A DNA stretch of 54,258 nt from Actinomycetes bacterium (lineage in GTDB: Bacteria > Actinomycetota > Actinomycetes > S36-B12 > UBA5976). The notes below the pieces were generated by a model. That model was not told the origin of the DNA. It searched no databases and worked only from the letters and a program-made list of their open reading frames with translations. Location: positions 1 to 54,258 of the forward strand of contig JAKALQ010000005.1 in NCBI GenBank assembly GCA_021824095.1, in the 5' to 3' direction. The translations under genes were made by a program, and so were the position numbers. This document shows, piece after piece, positions 39,128-47,600 of this stretch. The number at the start of each line of letters is the position of its first letter. The first letter of the stretch is position 1.

Positions 39128-39738
39128 GTGGGATCCACGATGCGGGCACGGTCCCAGGGCTCGTCCCAGGCGAGGGCGATGAGGAGACCGTCGATGATCG
39201 CGGCCGTGAAGCCCCACACGACGAGCCCGGCCACGAGGAAGGCGGGGCCCTGCGATCCCGAGGGGTGCCGCGCCATCGCCCGGTTCGACGGATCCACGAG
39301 GGCCCGCACGGGCACCCGGTGCACGGCGGCCACCTCTGCGGGATCCGCGGGGTGCACGGGACCGGGGGTGTGCCAGTGCGCGACGACGGGCGTGACGGCG
39401 AAGTCGGACACCGCGAGGTGCAGCCGTGGTAGGACGGCGAGCACCTCCAGCGACGCTGGCTCGATGCCCGTCTCCTCCTGCGCCTCCCGCATCGCCGTGG
39501 CGACGGCATCCGCGTCCTGTGGCTCGGTACGGCCGCCGGGGAAGGCCGGCTGACCGGAGTGCAGCGAGCCATCACGGGCCCGTTCGATGAGCAGCAGGTC
39601 GAGGTCGTGGCCCGCGTCGGCAAGGGCGATGAGCACCGCGCTCTCGCGTCCGCGGAAGTCCGGCGGCGGCACGTGCCGACCGAAGCGCAACGGATCGGCC
39701 TGCTGCGGCAGGGCCCGCACGCGGTCGCGCCAGTCCAT
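39124..39738 (-). CDS. NUDIX hydrolase (CoA pyrophosphatase-like)
   Basis: A 204-residue NUDIX protein. The box GGRTEPQDADAVATAMREAQEETGI near residue 70 fits GX5EX7REUXEEXGU. The preceding LIERARDGSLHSGQPAFPGG is the CoA-diphosphatase extension (LLTxRxxxLxxHxGQxxFPGG). It may hydrolyse CoA or related nucleotides. Gene order matches Rv3672c in M. tuberculosis, between nth-side genes and marP, though the thioredoxin-like gene found there is absent. The ATG overlaps the nth stop (TGATG). I start at 39738 because upstream codons lie within nth. Confidence 0.9.
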   Translation of the reverse strand: MDWRDRVRALPQQADPLRFGRHVPPPDFRGRESAVLIALADAGHDLDLLLIERARDGSLHSGQPAFPGGRTEPQDADAVATAMREAQEETGIEPASLEVLAVLPRLHLAVSDFAVTPVVAHWHTPGPVHPADPAEVAAVHRVPVRALVDPSNRAMARHPSGSQGPAFLVAGLVVWGFTAAIIDGLLIALAWDEPWDRARIVDPT

Positions 39739-40424
39739 CACAGCCGTCCCTCGGTGCGCACGAGCGTTTGCGCCTCGACGGGATCCGTCGGCCCGGTGCC
39801 GAACGACGGGCACCATCGCGCGATCGGGCAGGCACCACAGGCAGGCTTGCGCGCGTGGCAGCGCAGGCGTCCATGCCACACGAGGACGTGCGACAGCACG
39901 TTCCAGTCGCGGGGCGGGAAGAGGGCGGCGATGTCGCGCTCGACCTTCACAGGGTCCGTGGCCTCGGTCCAGCCGAAGCGCCGCGCCAGGCGCCCGAAGT
40001 GCGTGTCGACGGTGAGGCCTGGCACATCATGGATGTTCTGCAGGATGACGTTGGCGGTCTTGCGTCCGACGCCCTGCAGGGTCACCAATTCGTCGAGGGT
40101 GGCCGGCACTTCACCGCCATATGCCTCGCACAGGCGCTGTGCCATGGCGATGATGTTCGCGGCCTTGGAGCGGAAGAAGCCGGTGCGTTCGATGAGCCCC
40201 TCGAGCTCCGCCCGGTCCGCGCCCGCGAAGTCGTGTGCTGTGGGGTAGCGGCGGAAGAGCGCGGGTGTCACCAGGTTGACACGGCGGTCCGGGCATTGGG
40301 CGGACAGCATGGCGGCGACGAGCAACTGCAATGGCGTCTCGTAATCGAGCCCGCAGCGCACATCCGGGTAGGCGCGCCGCAGCGCGCGGAGGATGGCGCG
40401 GTGGTGCAGCTCGTCAGCGGGCAC
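39738..40424 (-). CDS. nth: Endonuclease III
   Basis: This 228-residue base-excision glycosylase/AP-lyase removes oxidised pyrimidines. The helix-hairpin-helix and catalytic Lys are in [16 protein letters not shown] near residue 115, and the catalytic Asp in [13 protein letters not shown]. The C-terminal [4Fe-4S] ligands are [17 protein letters not shown], with C-x6-C-x2-C-x5-C spacing. [12 protein letters not shown] near residue 37 is also conserved. The start is assigned to GTG 40424, overlapping crp by 11 bases; no strong SD is seen, so a slightly different start is possible. Confidence 0.94.
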   Translation of the reverse strand: MPADELHHRAILRALRRAYPDVRCGLDYETPLQLLVAAMLSAQCPDRRVNLVTPALFRRYPTAHDFAGADRAELEGLIERTGFFRSKAANIIAMAQRLCEAYGGEVPATLDELVTLQGVGRKTANVILQNIHDVPGLTVDTHFGRLARRFGWTEATDPVKVERDIAALFPPRDWNVLSHVLVWHGRLRCHARKPACGACPIARWCPSFGTGPTDPVEAQTLVRTEGRL

Positions 40425-41088
40425 GGCGCTGCAGCCGCTCCAGATCCGTGATGGTGACCGAACGCTGCTCGACGCGGATCCAGCCACGATGCACGAAGTC
40501 CGCGAGCGCCTTGTTCACCGTCTCGCGCGATGCGCCGACGAGCTGCGCGAGCTCCTCCTGCGTCATGTCATGCTCGACGAACCACTCACCATTGCGCTCG
40601 ATGCCGAACTTGTCCTTGAGGTCGAGCAGTGCCTTGGAGACGCGTCCGGGGACATCGGAGAAGACGAGGTCCGACATGGCCTCGTTCGTCCGACGCAGTC
40701 GACGCGCGAGGGCCTGGAGCAGCGCCTCGGCAACCTCGGGACGACCCGCAAGCCACGGGCGCAGGGCCTCGCGGCCGAGCCCGAGCACGACGGCGTCGGT
40801 GAGGGCCGTGGCGGTGGAGGTGCGGATGCCGGGATCGAACAGCGAGAGCTCGCCGAACATCTCGCCGGGCCCCTGCACCGCGAGCAGCGTCTCGCGCCCG
40901 TCGGGCGCGGCCTGACCGAGGACGACCTTGCCCTCCGCAACGATGTACAGCCGGTCGCCCGGTTCGCCCTCGACGAAGATGACGTCGCCCTTGCGTGCCC
41001 GCAGCTCGACCATGGATGCGCGGAGCGCGGCGGCAGCCTCCGGGTCCAGCGCGGCGAACAGCGGCGTCGACATCAGGGTCTTGTTCAC
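40414..41088 (-). CDS. crp: Crp/Fnr family cAMP receptor-type regulator
   Basis: A 224-residue global regulator closely resembling mycobacterial Crp and corynebacterial GlxR. The cyclic-nucleotide domain shows [17 protein letters not shown] and the phosphate-binding cassette [19 protein letters not shown] near residue 80, with the Arg-Thr-Ser needed for cAMP. The C-terminal winged helix has [30 protein letters not shown]. The GTG start at 41088 is preceded by GAGGAG at good spacing. In related bacteria it controls carbon, acetate and respiratory genes, so acs here is a possible target. Confidence 0.95.
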   Translation of the reverse strand: MNKTLMSTPLFAALDPEAAAALRASMVELRARKGDVIFVEGEPGDRLYIVAEGKVVLGQAAPDGRETLLAVQGPGEMFGELSLFDPGIRTSTATALTDAVVLGLGREALRPWLAGRPEVAEALLQALARRLRRTNEAMSDLVFSDVPGRVSKALLDLKDKFGIERNGEWFVEHDMTQEELAQLVGASRETVNKALADFVHRGWIRVEQRSVTITDLERLQRRAR

Positions 41089-41108
41089 GCGGCTCCTCTC
41101 GGGCCCGG

Positions 41109-41114
41109 AGTCTA
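41109..41114 (-). promoter_or_regulatory. Candidate -10 (TAGACT) of crp
   Basis: On the minus strand TAGACT lies 20 bases upstream of the crp GTG, with the GAGGAG Shine-Dalgarno between them. No good -35 match is seen. The same hexamer occurs upstream of nuoA. Confidence 0.4.
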
Positions 41115-41125
41115 TCGGGCGGACG

Positions 41126-41590
41126 TCAGTCACGGACCTCCACCACGAGCTCGACCTCGACCGGCGCATCAAGCGGGAGCGATGCCATGCCGACGGACGA
41201 ACGGGCGTGGGCACCAGCGTCGCCGAAGCAGGCCGCCAGGAGTTCGCTCGCACCATTCACGACGGCCGCGTGGTTGGTGAACGAGGGGTCGACGGCGACG
41301 AAGCCCACCACCTTGACGACGCGCACGATGCGGTCGAGATCTCCGATGAGGGCGCGGATCGCTGCCAATCCGTTGAGTGCGCACTGCTGCGCGGCGGCCT
41401 TCGCCGTCTCCACGTCGACGCTGGCGCCGAGCTTGCCGGTGGCCACCAAGGTGCCGCCGACCGTTGGCAGTTGCCCGGACGTGAAGACGAGGTTGCCCGT
41501 GCGCACTGCGGGCACGTAGGCGGCGATGGGTGCCGCAACCTCGGGGAGCGTGTGCCCGAGTGCCGCCAGCTTCGCTTCGACGACGGACAT
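41126..41590 (-). CDS. RidA/YjgF family protein
   Basis: This 154-residue protein of the Rid superfamily probably hydrolyses reactive enamine/imine intermediates. The family pattern is visible as AYVPAVRTGNLVFTSGQLPTVGG near residue 25, CALNGLAAIRALIGDLDRIVRVVKVVGFVAVDPSF, the Asn in GASELLAACFGDAGAHARSSVGMASLPLDAPVEVELVVE. The conserved Arg of classic RidA (R105) aligns with HARSSVG. The homologue Rv3678c has the same position near crp and ponA2. The ATG at 41590 has GGGAGG upstream and is two bases after the DUF4177 stop. Confidence 0.9.
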   Translation of the reverse strand: MSVVEAKLAALGHTLPEVAAPIAAYVPAVRTGNLVFTSGQLPTVGGTLVATGKLGASVDVETAKAAAQQCALNGLAAIRALIGDLDRIVRVVKVVGFVAVDPSFTNHAAVVNGASELLAACFGDAGAHARSSVGMASLPLDAPVEVELVVEVRD

Positions 41591-41592
41591 CG

Positions 41593-41751
41593 TCAGCCTC
41601 CCAACGGGCGCTTGAAGTAGGCCACCAGGCTCTCGGGGTTGGGGCCCGGCACCACCTGCACGAGCTCCCACCCGTCGGCGCCCCAGGCGTCGAGGATCTG
41701 CTTCGTCGCGTGGACCAGCAGCGGTGCGGTGGCGTACTCCCATTTCGTCAT
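41593..41751 (-). CDS. DUF4177 small protein (52 residues)
   Basis: The minus strand reads a 52-residue protein, starting MTKWEYATAPLLVHATKQIL and continuing with DAWGADGWELVQVVPGPNPES and a LVAYFKRPLGG end. WEY near the start, the GxxGWELV core and the AYFKRP end are features of DUF4177 proteins, and the M. tuberculosis Rv3678A gene has the same place and size. It is short enough to be missed by automatic gene callers. It is two bases upstream of ridA and divergent from the penicillin-binding protein. The function is unknown. Confidence 0.85.
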   Translation of the reverse strand: MTKWEYATAPLLVHATKQILDAWGADGWELVQVVPGPNPESLVAYFKRPLGG

Positions 41752-41812
41752 GGGCCGATGCTAACGACGCCGGTGCGGCAGGCGAAGCGCGACCTCCACT
41801 GGTCACGGCGCC

Positions 41813-41818
41813 TATCCT
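41813..41818 (+). promoter_or_regulatory. Candidate -10 (TATCCT) for a leaderless penicillin-binding-protein transcript
   Basis: TATCCT is followed by six bases and then the GTG at 41825, so transcription would begin at the start codon. There is no Shine-Dalgarno. The layout matches those upstream of the histidine kinase and the CarH-like gene. Confidence 0.45.
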
Positions 41819-41824
41819 CATGAT

Positions 41825-43960
41825 GTGGTCCGTGCCGTCACCCGCCTCATCACCCTCGCGGTGATCGCCGGCGTGCTCGTGGCCGGGGCGCTCGTGCCCG
41901 CGGTGGGTATCGGGGGCGGGCTCGCGACGCGCTCGCTCGAGGGCTTCGAGTCGCTGCCCGTCACGTTGCGCACGCCGACGCTGGCGCAGCAGACGGTGTT
42001 CGAGACCGCGGATGGCAAGCCCTTCGCCACGCTCTACTACCAGAATCGCATCTCCGTCGACATCAGCCGGATCGCCCCGGTGATGCAGCAGGCCATGGTG
42101 GCGATCGAGGATTCACGCTTCTACCAGCACCATGGCGTCGACCTGCGCGGCACCCTGCGCGGCGTGCTCTCGACCCTGACGGGGGCCCAGGTGCAGGGTG
42201 GTTCCACCATCACACAGCAGCTGGTGAAGCAGATGCTCGTTGCCGGCGCACCCGACGCCGCGGCGGCAGCGGCCGCGACCGCACGCACACCCGCTCGCAA
42301 GTTGCGCGAGGCGCGCTATGCGCTTGCGCTCGAACGCGAGCTCACGAAGCCGCAGATCCTGCAGGCCTACCTCAACATCGTCTACTTCGGTGGTGGCGCC
42401 TACGGTGTCGAGGCGGCGAGTCGACGCTACTTCTCCAAGCACGCGAGTGAGCTGACCCTGCCCGAGGCGGCGCTGCTCGCTGGTCTCGTGCAGCAGCCGA
42501 CCGGCTACGACCCCCTGCTGCATCCGGAAGCGGCCACTGCGCGCCGCGCTGCCGTGCTCGCCCACATGGTGCAGATGCACGACATCACGCAGGCGCAGGC
42601 GGACGCGGCCAACCGGGTGCGGGTGGTGGACCTGCTGCACCCGTCCTCGATCCCCAATGGCTGCACCGGATCCATCGCCCCGTTCTTCTGCGACTACGTG
42701 GTGCAGCGCATCCGCACGGACGTGACCTTCGGGCCCACGCTCGCGGCTCGCGATGCGCTGCTGCGCGAGGGTGGCCTGCGCATCCGCACCACCTTGGTGC
42801 TGAAGGCCCAGAAGGCCGCGCAGAAGGCCGTCGATCGCGCCATCCCCCGCACCGATCCATCGGGCAAGGCGGCAGCCATCACGCTCGTGCGCCCTGGGAG
42901 CGGTGACGTCGTGGCCATGGCGCAGAACCGCCTCTGGGGTACCAGCGGTGTGGGCATGACGACGTACAACTACAACACGACCATGGCGTATGGCGGCACG
43001 CGCGGCATGCAGGCGGGATCCACCTTCAAGGCCTTCGTGCTCGCCGCGGCCATGGAGAAGGGCATCAACGCCGACGCCGTCATCGACTCCCCCGCTCGCA
43101 AGACCTTCACGCAGTTCTACGGCTGTGGGCCCAATGCGGCCACGCTGTTCCCGCCATACACCGTGGAGAACTCCACGCACTCGGGTCGCTTCACCATGTA
43201 CACCGGCACCGCGGAATCGGTGAACACCTACTTCGTCGCCCTCGAACAGCAGACCGGCGTCTGCCGTCCCACCGACATCGCAACGGCCATGGGCGTCACG
43301 CAGGCCGACGGCTCGCCGCTGCAGGCGGTGCCGTCCTTCGTCCTCGGCTCCAACGATGTGGCACCTGCATCGCTGGCGAACGCCTACGCCGCCTTCGCCG
43401 CGCACGGCCGCGCCTGCCCACTGCGGGCCGTGCTGTCGATCACCCGCCGTGACGGCAGCAGCATCCCGGTGCCTCCCGCCAACTGCACCCAGGCCGTGGC
43501 ACGGGGCGCCGCGGATGGCGTCACCGTGATGCTGCGTGGTGTCATCGACGGCCCCGACCCGCATCGCACGGGCGGCACCATGTCGCTCGGTCGCCCAGCA
43601 GCCGGCAAGACCGGCACCACCGACAACTCGGCAGCGGTGTGGTTCTGCGGCTACACGCCCGATCTGGCCGGCTGCGCGTGGGTGGGCGATCCTCGGGGTG
43701 GCAGCAAGTACAACATGTCCGACGTCGTCATCAACCATGTGCGCTACACGCCCGTCTACGGCGCCTCGATCCCGGGTCCGATCTGGAAGGCGACGATGCT
43801 CGGCGCCCTCGCCGGATCCACGCCCGTGCCCTTCACGCTGCAGCCCGTCATCGGGCACGGGCGACTGGTGAACCCTGCGGGGTGCACGGGCGAGACCGTG
43901 ACGGTGTGCCCGTCGGATACCGCCACTGCCGGCACTGACGCCGCGGCGCCCGTGCGCTGA
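41825..43960 (+). CDS. Bifunctional class A penicillin-binding protein (PonA2-like)
   Basis: This 711-residue peptidoglycan synthase has one N-terminal helix (about 5-30). Its glycosyltransferase domain has VAIEDSRFYQHHGVD near residue 92 with the catalytic Glu, GGSTITQQLVKQML near residue 126, and LQAYLNIVYFGGGAYGVEAASRRYF. The transpeptidase domain has SxxK at Ser399-Lys402 (AGSTFKAF), SVN in AESVNTYFVAL, and KTGTT in AAGKTGTTDNSAAVWFCGY. It resembles mycobacterial PonA2 but ends soon after the transpeptidase, with no PASTA domain. Paired Cys in GCTG...FFC suggest disulfides. The start is a GTG without SD. Confidence 0.92.
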   Translation: MVRAVTRLITLAVIAGVLVAGALVPAVGIGGGLATRSLEGFESLPVTLRTPTLAQQTVFETADGKPFATLYYQNRISVDISRIAPVMQQAMVAIEDSRFYQHHGVDLRGTLRGVLSTLTGAQVQGGSTITQQLVKQMLVAGAPDAAAAAAATARTPARKLREARYALALERELTKPQILQAYLNIVYFGGGAYGVEAASRRYFSKHASELTLPEAALLAGLVQQPTGYDPLLHPEAATARRAAVLAHMVQMHDITQAQADAANRVRVVDLLHPSSIPNGCTGSIAPFFCDYVVQRIRTDVTFGPTLAARDALLREGGLRIRTTLVLKAQKAAQKAVDRAIPRTDPSGKAAAITLVRPGSGDVVAMAQNRLWGTSGVGMTTYNYNTTMAYGGTRGMQAGSTFKAFVLAAAMEKGINADAVIDSPARKTFTQFYGCGPNAATLFPPYTVENSTHSGRFTMYTGTAESVNTYFVALEQQTGVCRPTDIATAMGVTQADGSPLQAVPSFVLGSNDVAPASLANAYAAFAAHGRACPLRAVLSITRRDGSSIPVPPANCTQAVARGAADGVTVMLRGVIDGPDPHRTGGTMSLGRPAAGKTGTTDNSAAVWFCGYTPDLAGCAWVGDPRGGSKYNMSDVVINHVRYTPVYGASIPGPIWKATMLGALAGSTPVPFTLQPVIGHGRLVNPAGCTGETVTVCPSDTATAGTDAAAPVR

Positions 43961-43982
43961 CTCGCGTTGCCGACGCCTCGCG

Positions 43983-44864
43983 TCAACGCCCGGCGAGCAG
44001 GGCCCTGCGCTGCAGTGCTGCGTTCTCCATCGGCGATCGATCGCCCAGGGCCCAACGCATCGAGGCGAGCATGCCGCGGACGACGGGCCGCACGAACCAT
44101 TGCGGCAGGCTGCGCAGGCCGAGCATGCGACGGTAGTCGTCGGGCAGTGACGCCACCGCAGCCTGGAAGAGCCACCAGTAGACGGGGCGGGCAGCGAGGG
44201 GGAAGGGGATGCGCCGGATGAAGCGCACGACCCGTCGCGTGGTGTCATCGACGCGCAACTCGCCCTGGCGGGCCCGCATCGCGGCACGGAGGCCCGCTGC
44301 CGTCGTCGGCGCATCGGCATAGCCGAGTGGCTCCACCGCTCGAGCCCATCCCGCGACGTACGCGTCGGCGTCGACCGGACGGTGGCCGTAGTGCTCGTGG
44401 ATGGTGAGGAAGGCATCGGTGAAGGCCATGTGCACCCACGCGAGCAGGTCGGTGTCGGACGCTCGGTACCGGTGCTGTGCCCCGTCGTTGCCGCGATAGG
44501 AGCCGCGCACCCGCTCGTGGAGGGCACGCACGCGCGCCGCCTCTGCCTCGACGGCCTCCGTGGAGCCGAAGGTCGAGATGGTGAGCCAGCGGATGGTGCC
44601 GTGGAGGCGCCCGAGCACGTCGGACTCGTAGCGCGAGTGCTGCACGACGCCGGCAAGGCTCCCCGGATGCAGCGCCTGCACGAGCAGCGCGCGGATGCCA
44701 CCGACGAGCGTGGCGAGGTCGGCATGCACGATCCAGGGGGCGTCACCGGGGCCGAACATGCCGGCGTCATGGCCCTCGGCGACGAGGGGCGTCCAATCGG
44801 GGATGCCGTCGCCCGACCCGCTGAGCAGCGAGCGGAAGCGCCGTGAGAACTCGTCGCGGATCAT
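43983..44864 (-). CDS. DUF2236 family (MpaB-like) oxygenase
   Basis: A 293-residue protein of the DUF2236/MpaB family, which includes the haem-containing latex-clearing protein. Typical stretches are WIVHADLATLVGGIRALLVQALHPGSLAGVVQHSRYESDVLGRLHGTIRWLTISTFGSTEAVE and the His-containing LLAWVHMAFTDAFLTIHEHYG. The C-terminal part has FPLAARPVYWWLFQAAVASLPDDYRRMLGL. Most members have no known substrate. It is last in the operon opposite the CarH-like regulator, overlapping the SDR gene as ATGA. The position suggests it acts on the same lipid or another oxygen-dependent product. Confidence 0.85.
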   Translation of the reverse strand: MIRDEFSRRFRSLLSGSGDGIPDWTPLVAEGHDAGMFGPGDAPWIVHADLATLVGGIRALLVQALHPGSLAGVVQHSRYESDVLGRLHGTIRWLTISTFGSTEAVEAEAARVRALHERVRGSYRGNDGAQHRYRASDTDLLAWVHMAFTDAFLTIHEHYGHRPVDADAYVAGWARAVEPLGYADAPTTAAGLRAAMRARQGELRVDDTTRRVVRFIRRIPFPLAARPVYWWLFQAAVASLPDDYRRMLGLRSLPQWFVRPVVRGMLASMRWALGDRSPMENAALQRRALLAGR

Positions 44865-45607
44865 GCGGCGCGATTCCCGAAGAGACGGGGCCACCACCGT
44901 TGCGGCACGAGGCGCGCGGTCTTCATGGCGATGGCCATCGGCAGTGGAAACACGATCTCGGGCGTCTCATGCTCGATACCGTCGGCGATCGCGGTGGCGG
45001 CGCGTTCGGCACTCACGAGGAAGGGCATGGGGAAGGTGTTCGTCGCAGTCATCGGCGTCTCGACGAAGCCGGGTGCGACGGTCTGGATGTGCACCCCGGT
45101 GCCATGCATGCCGCAGCGCAGCGACTCGAGCAGGTTGAGCTGCGCCGCCTTCGATGCGCCATAGCCCTGTGAGCCGGGCATGCCCCGGTAGCCAGCGACC
45201 GACGAGATGCCGACGATCGAACCGCTGCCGCGCGCCGACATCTCGGGGAGGACCGCGGCGATGCAGTGCGCCATGCCCATGACGTTGGCATCGATGTGGC
45301 GCTGGAACTCCTCGACGTCGAAACCGGCCGCCTCCATGCGCTTCCAGTAGCCGGCAGCGATGACGACGATGTCGAGTTCGCCCATCGCGGCACGCACGGC
45401 GCGCGCCGCATCCACGACGGCCTGCATGTCCGCGATGTCGAGGGGCACCTCGAGCATGCGTCCGGCGGAGACCTGCGCAAGGGCATCTGCGCGACGCGCG
45501 GAGATGGCCACCTGCGCACCCCGTCGGTGCATCTCGTCAGCTAGGGCAGCACCGATGCCCGATGAGGCACCGATGATCCAGGCGCGGCTACCGGCGATGG
45601 TGGTCAT
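44861..45607 (-). CDS. Short-chain dehydrogenase/reductase
   Basis: A 248-residue classical SDR. The NAD(P) loop is AWIIGASSGIGAALADE near residue 10 (GxxxGxG), VVIAAG near residue 82 is the NNAG-like strand, the catalytic Ser is in GSIVGISSVAGYRG near residue 130, and Tyr/Lys are in GYGASKAAQ near residue 148. Many SDRs of this type are found in operons with DUF1365 and cyclopropane-synthase genes in other bacteria. Both ends overlap neighbours as ATGA. The substrate is not known. Confidence 0.9.
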   Translation of the reverse strand: MTTIAGSRAWIIGASSGIGAALADEMHRRGAQVAISARRADALAQVSAGRMLEVPLDIADMQAVVDAARAVRAAMGELDIVVIAAGYWKRMEAAGFDVEEFQRHIDANVMGMAHCIAAVLPEMSARGSGSIVGISSVAGYRGMPGSQGYGASKAAQLNLLESLRCGMHGTGVHIQTVAPGFVETPMTATNTFPMPFLVSAERAATAIADGIEHETPEIVFPLPMAIAMKTARLVPQRWWPRLFGNRAA

Positions 45608-46863
45608 GCTGCACGCTCCAGGGCATAGTGCCGGACGTCGAGGTGGCCGGAGCGGAATCCGGCCTCGGAGTAGGCGAGGTAGAACGCCCACATGCGTCGG
45701 AAGGTGCGGTCGAACCCCAACCGTTCGACCGCGGCCGCCTGCTCGACGAAGCGGGTGCGCCAGTGGTGCAGCGTGCGCGCGTAGTCGAGCCCGAACCCGT
45801 ACTCATCGAGCACCCGCATGCCGCCATCCAGCAGCGCATGCTCACGAATGGCCTCGGGCGACGGGATGAGCCCGCCGGGGAAGATGTACTTGTGGATCCA
45901 CGAGTAGGCATGCCGTGAGGCGAGCATGCGGTCGTGCGGCATGGTGATGGCCTGCAGGCCGAAACGACCACCGGGCCGCAGCAGGCGTCCGATCGTGGCG
46001 AAGTACTCGGGCCAGAACTCGGCACCGACGGCCTCGATCATCTCGACGCTCACGACGGCGTCGTACTCGCCGCGCACATCGCGGTAGTCGCACAGGTCGA
46101 TGGTGACGTGCTCCTGCAGCCCCGCGGCCGCGATGCGAGCGAGCGCCAGTGCCTGCTGCTCCTGTGACAGCGTCACGGAGTGCACGATCGCACCACGCTG
46201 GGCAGCCTGCAGCGCGAGCTGCCCCCAGCCCGTGCCGATCTCGAGCACCCGGGTGCCCGCACCGACCCCCGCGAGGTCGAGCACCCGATCGACCTTGCGG
46301 CGCTGGGCCGCAGCGAGGTCGTCGGTGCCCCCCGATGCACCCTGTCCATCGAACAGTGCCGCGGAGTAGGTCATGGTCTCGTCGAGGAAGAGGGCGAACA
46401 GATCGTTCGACAGGTCGTAGTGCCGCGAGATGTTGCTGCGGGCACCATGACGGTCATTGCGTTCGTGTCGCGGATGCCGCGGCTCGATGGCGCGGCGGAA
46501 TGTGCGCATCCATCCCGGCACGATGTCGAGCAGGCGCTCGGCGTAGGGCGTGAGCACGTCGGCCAGGTCACCACGGGGTTCCCAGTCGCCGGCCATGTAG
46601 GCCTCGCCGAGGCCGATCTTGAGATCGGCGCCCAGGCGATGGAAGAACGCGTCGCTGCGCACCTCGAGCATCGGCCACTGCGGATCCGCGGGCACGGGCA
46701 CCGAGCCATCCGGCAGTTGGACACCGACGGGCGTGCCTGCGGCGATGCGGCGCAGCAGCCGTCGAGCCACTGCGGCCCGCACGGGAGCCTGCGGCGCGTT
46801 CGCGATGTCGGGCCACCGCTCGGGATCAATGTCGGTCGGGCGGCTGATCATGGGAGTGCTCAT
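45604..46863 (-). CDS. Cyclopropane-fatty-acid synthase family methyltransferase
   Basis: A 419-residue SAM-dependent methyltransferase of the CFA family, acting on unsaturated acyl chains of membrane lipids. There is an N-terminal CFA-type domain (about 30-130: FHRLGADLKIGLGEAYMAGDWEP), then NISRHYDLSNDLFALFLDETMTYSAALF near residue 145, the SAM loop VLEIGTGWGQLALQAA near residue 206, VSVEMIEAVG near residue 268 and the C-terminal YIFPGGLIPS and FRRMWAFYLAYSEAGFR. These are the standard family signatures. The product could be cyclopropane, methyl-branched or furan-precursor fatty acids; sequence alone does not decide. Confidence 0.92.
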   Translation of the reverse strand: MSTPMISRPTDIDPERWPDIANAPQAPVRAAVARRLLRRIAAGTPVGVQLPDGSVPVPADPQWPMLEVRSDAFFHRLGADLKIGLGEAYMAGDWEPRGDLADVLTPYAERLLDIVPGWMRTFRRAIEPRHPRHERNDRHGARSNISRHYDLSNDLFALFLDETMTYSAALFDGQGASGGTDDLAAAQRRKVDRVLDLAGVGAGTRVLEIGTGWGQLALQAAQRGAIVHSVTLSQEQQALALARIAAAGLQEHVTIDLCDYRDVRGEYDAVVSVEMIEAVGAEFWPEYFATIGRLLRPGGRFGLQAITMPHDRMLASRHAYSWIHKYIFPGGLIPSPEAIREHALLDGGMRVLDEYGFGLDYARTLHHWRTRFVEQAAAVERLGFDRTFRRMWAFYLAYSEAGFRSGHLDVRHYALERAA

Positions 46864-47600
46864 CGGAACCCCACCTGTGGGTCGTGGACGGGACGGGGGA
46901 CGACTGGCAGCCGACGGAGCCACAGCCAGATGCCGTGCACGCGGATGCGCAGTGAGGTCTGCCAGGTGGCGAGTGGCGTACGCACGAGCGCCCTCGCCAC
47001 ATTCGCCATGCTGATGGGGAGCGGTGTGCCGACGAAGGACGCCGTGAAGGCCGTCTGCCCGTCACGCTCGAGGACGATCGACACGGCGATGCGGTCGTGG
47101 TCGAGCACAAGCGATGACGTGTACTCGCCATCGATTGGGAAGAAGGGTGAGACGTAGAAGGCCTTCGACACCCGGGCACGCCCGCGCTCGGGACGCACCA
47201 GGTGACCGTGGCGGTCACCGTAGGTGTTGTGGATCTCGAGCACGGCCCATCGCATGTCACCTTCCGGGCCGATGCCCCAGAACACGCTCAGCGGATCGAA
47301 GGCATGGCCGAAGGAGCGGCCCCCGGCAAGCATGAGGATGCGTTCGTCGGCAGCAACGGCACCGCCCTGGCCGCGCACGAAGGCCGTGACCGCCTCGCGC
47401 AGGGTCGCCGCGTGACCACCGAAGTGGTCGCGCACGGGGAAGTCGACCAGGGGCGTGAGCCGCGGTGGCGCGTCGACATCGATGAGCCACTGGTAGGTGT
47501 GCATGCGCAACCCGTGCCGGAAGGGCTGGTGGCGCATGTGCCGCACGGTGCCGCGCACGAGGGCCGGCAGCACGGGGGTGCGCACGTCAGTCGTCACCAT
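46860..47600 (-). CDS. DUF1365 family protein
   Basis: A 246-residue protein with DUF1365 hallmarks: RGTVRHMRHQPFRHGLRMHTYQWLIDVD near residue 16, LMLAGGRSFGHAFDPLSVFWGIG near residue 89 (the conserved FxPLSVFW), VLEIHNTYGDRHGHLV, KAFYVSPFFPIDGEYT near residue 145, and a C-terminal QTSLRIRVHGIWLWLR. DUF1365 genes almost always accompany an FAD oxidoreductase and a CFA-type methyltransferase, as here; the biochemical role is not established. The ATG at 47600 overlaps the oxidoreductase stop by seven bases; a GTG one codon later is possible. Confidence 0.92.
   Translation of the reverse strand: MVTTDVRTPVLPALVRGTVRHMRHQPFRHGLRMHTYQWLIDVDAPPRLTPLVDFPVRDHFGGHAATLREAVTAFVRGQGGAVAADERILMLAGGRSFGHAFDPLSVFWGIGPEGDMRWAVLEIHNTYGDRHGHLVRPERGRARVSKAFYVSPFFPIDGEYTSSLVLDHDRIAVSIVLERDGQTAFTASFVGTPLPISMANVARALVRTPLATWQTSLRIRVHGIWLWLRRLPVVPRPVHDPQVGFR

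Noticed and set aside
42113-44770. 885-codon minus-strand frame opposite the penicillin-binding protein
   Set aside because: It is compositional antisense. It overlaps a PBP with complete catalytic motifs and the DUF2236 gene in another frame.
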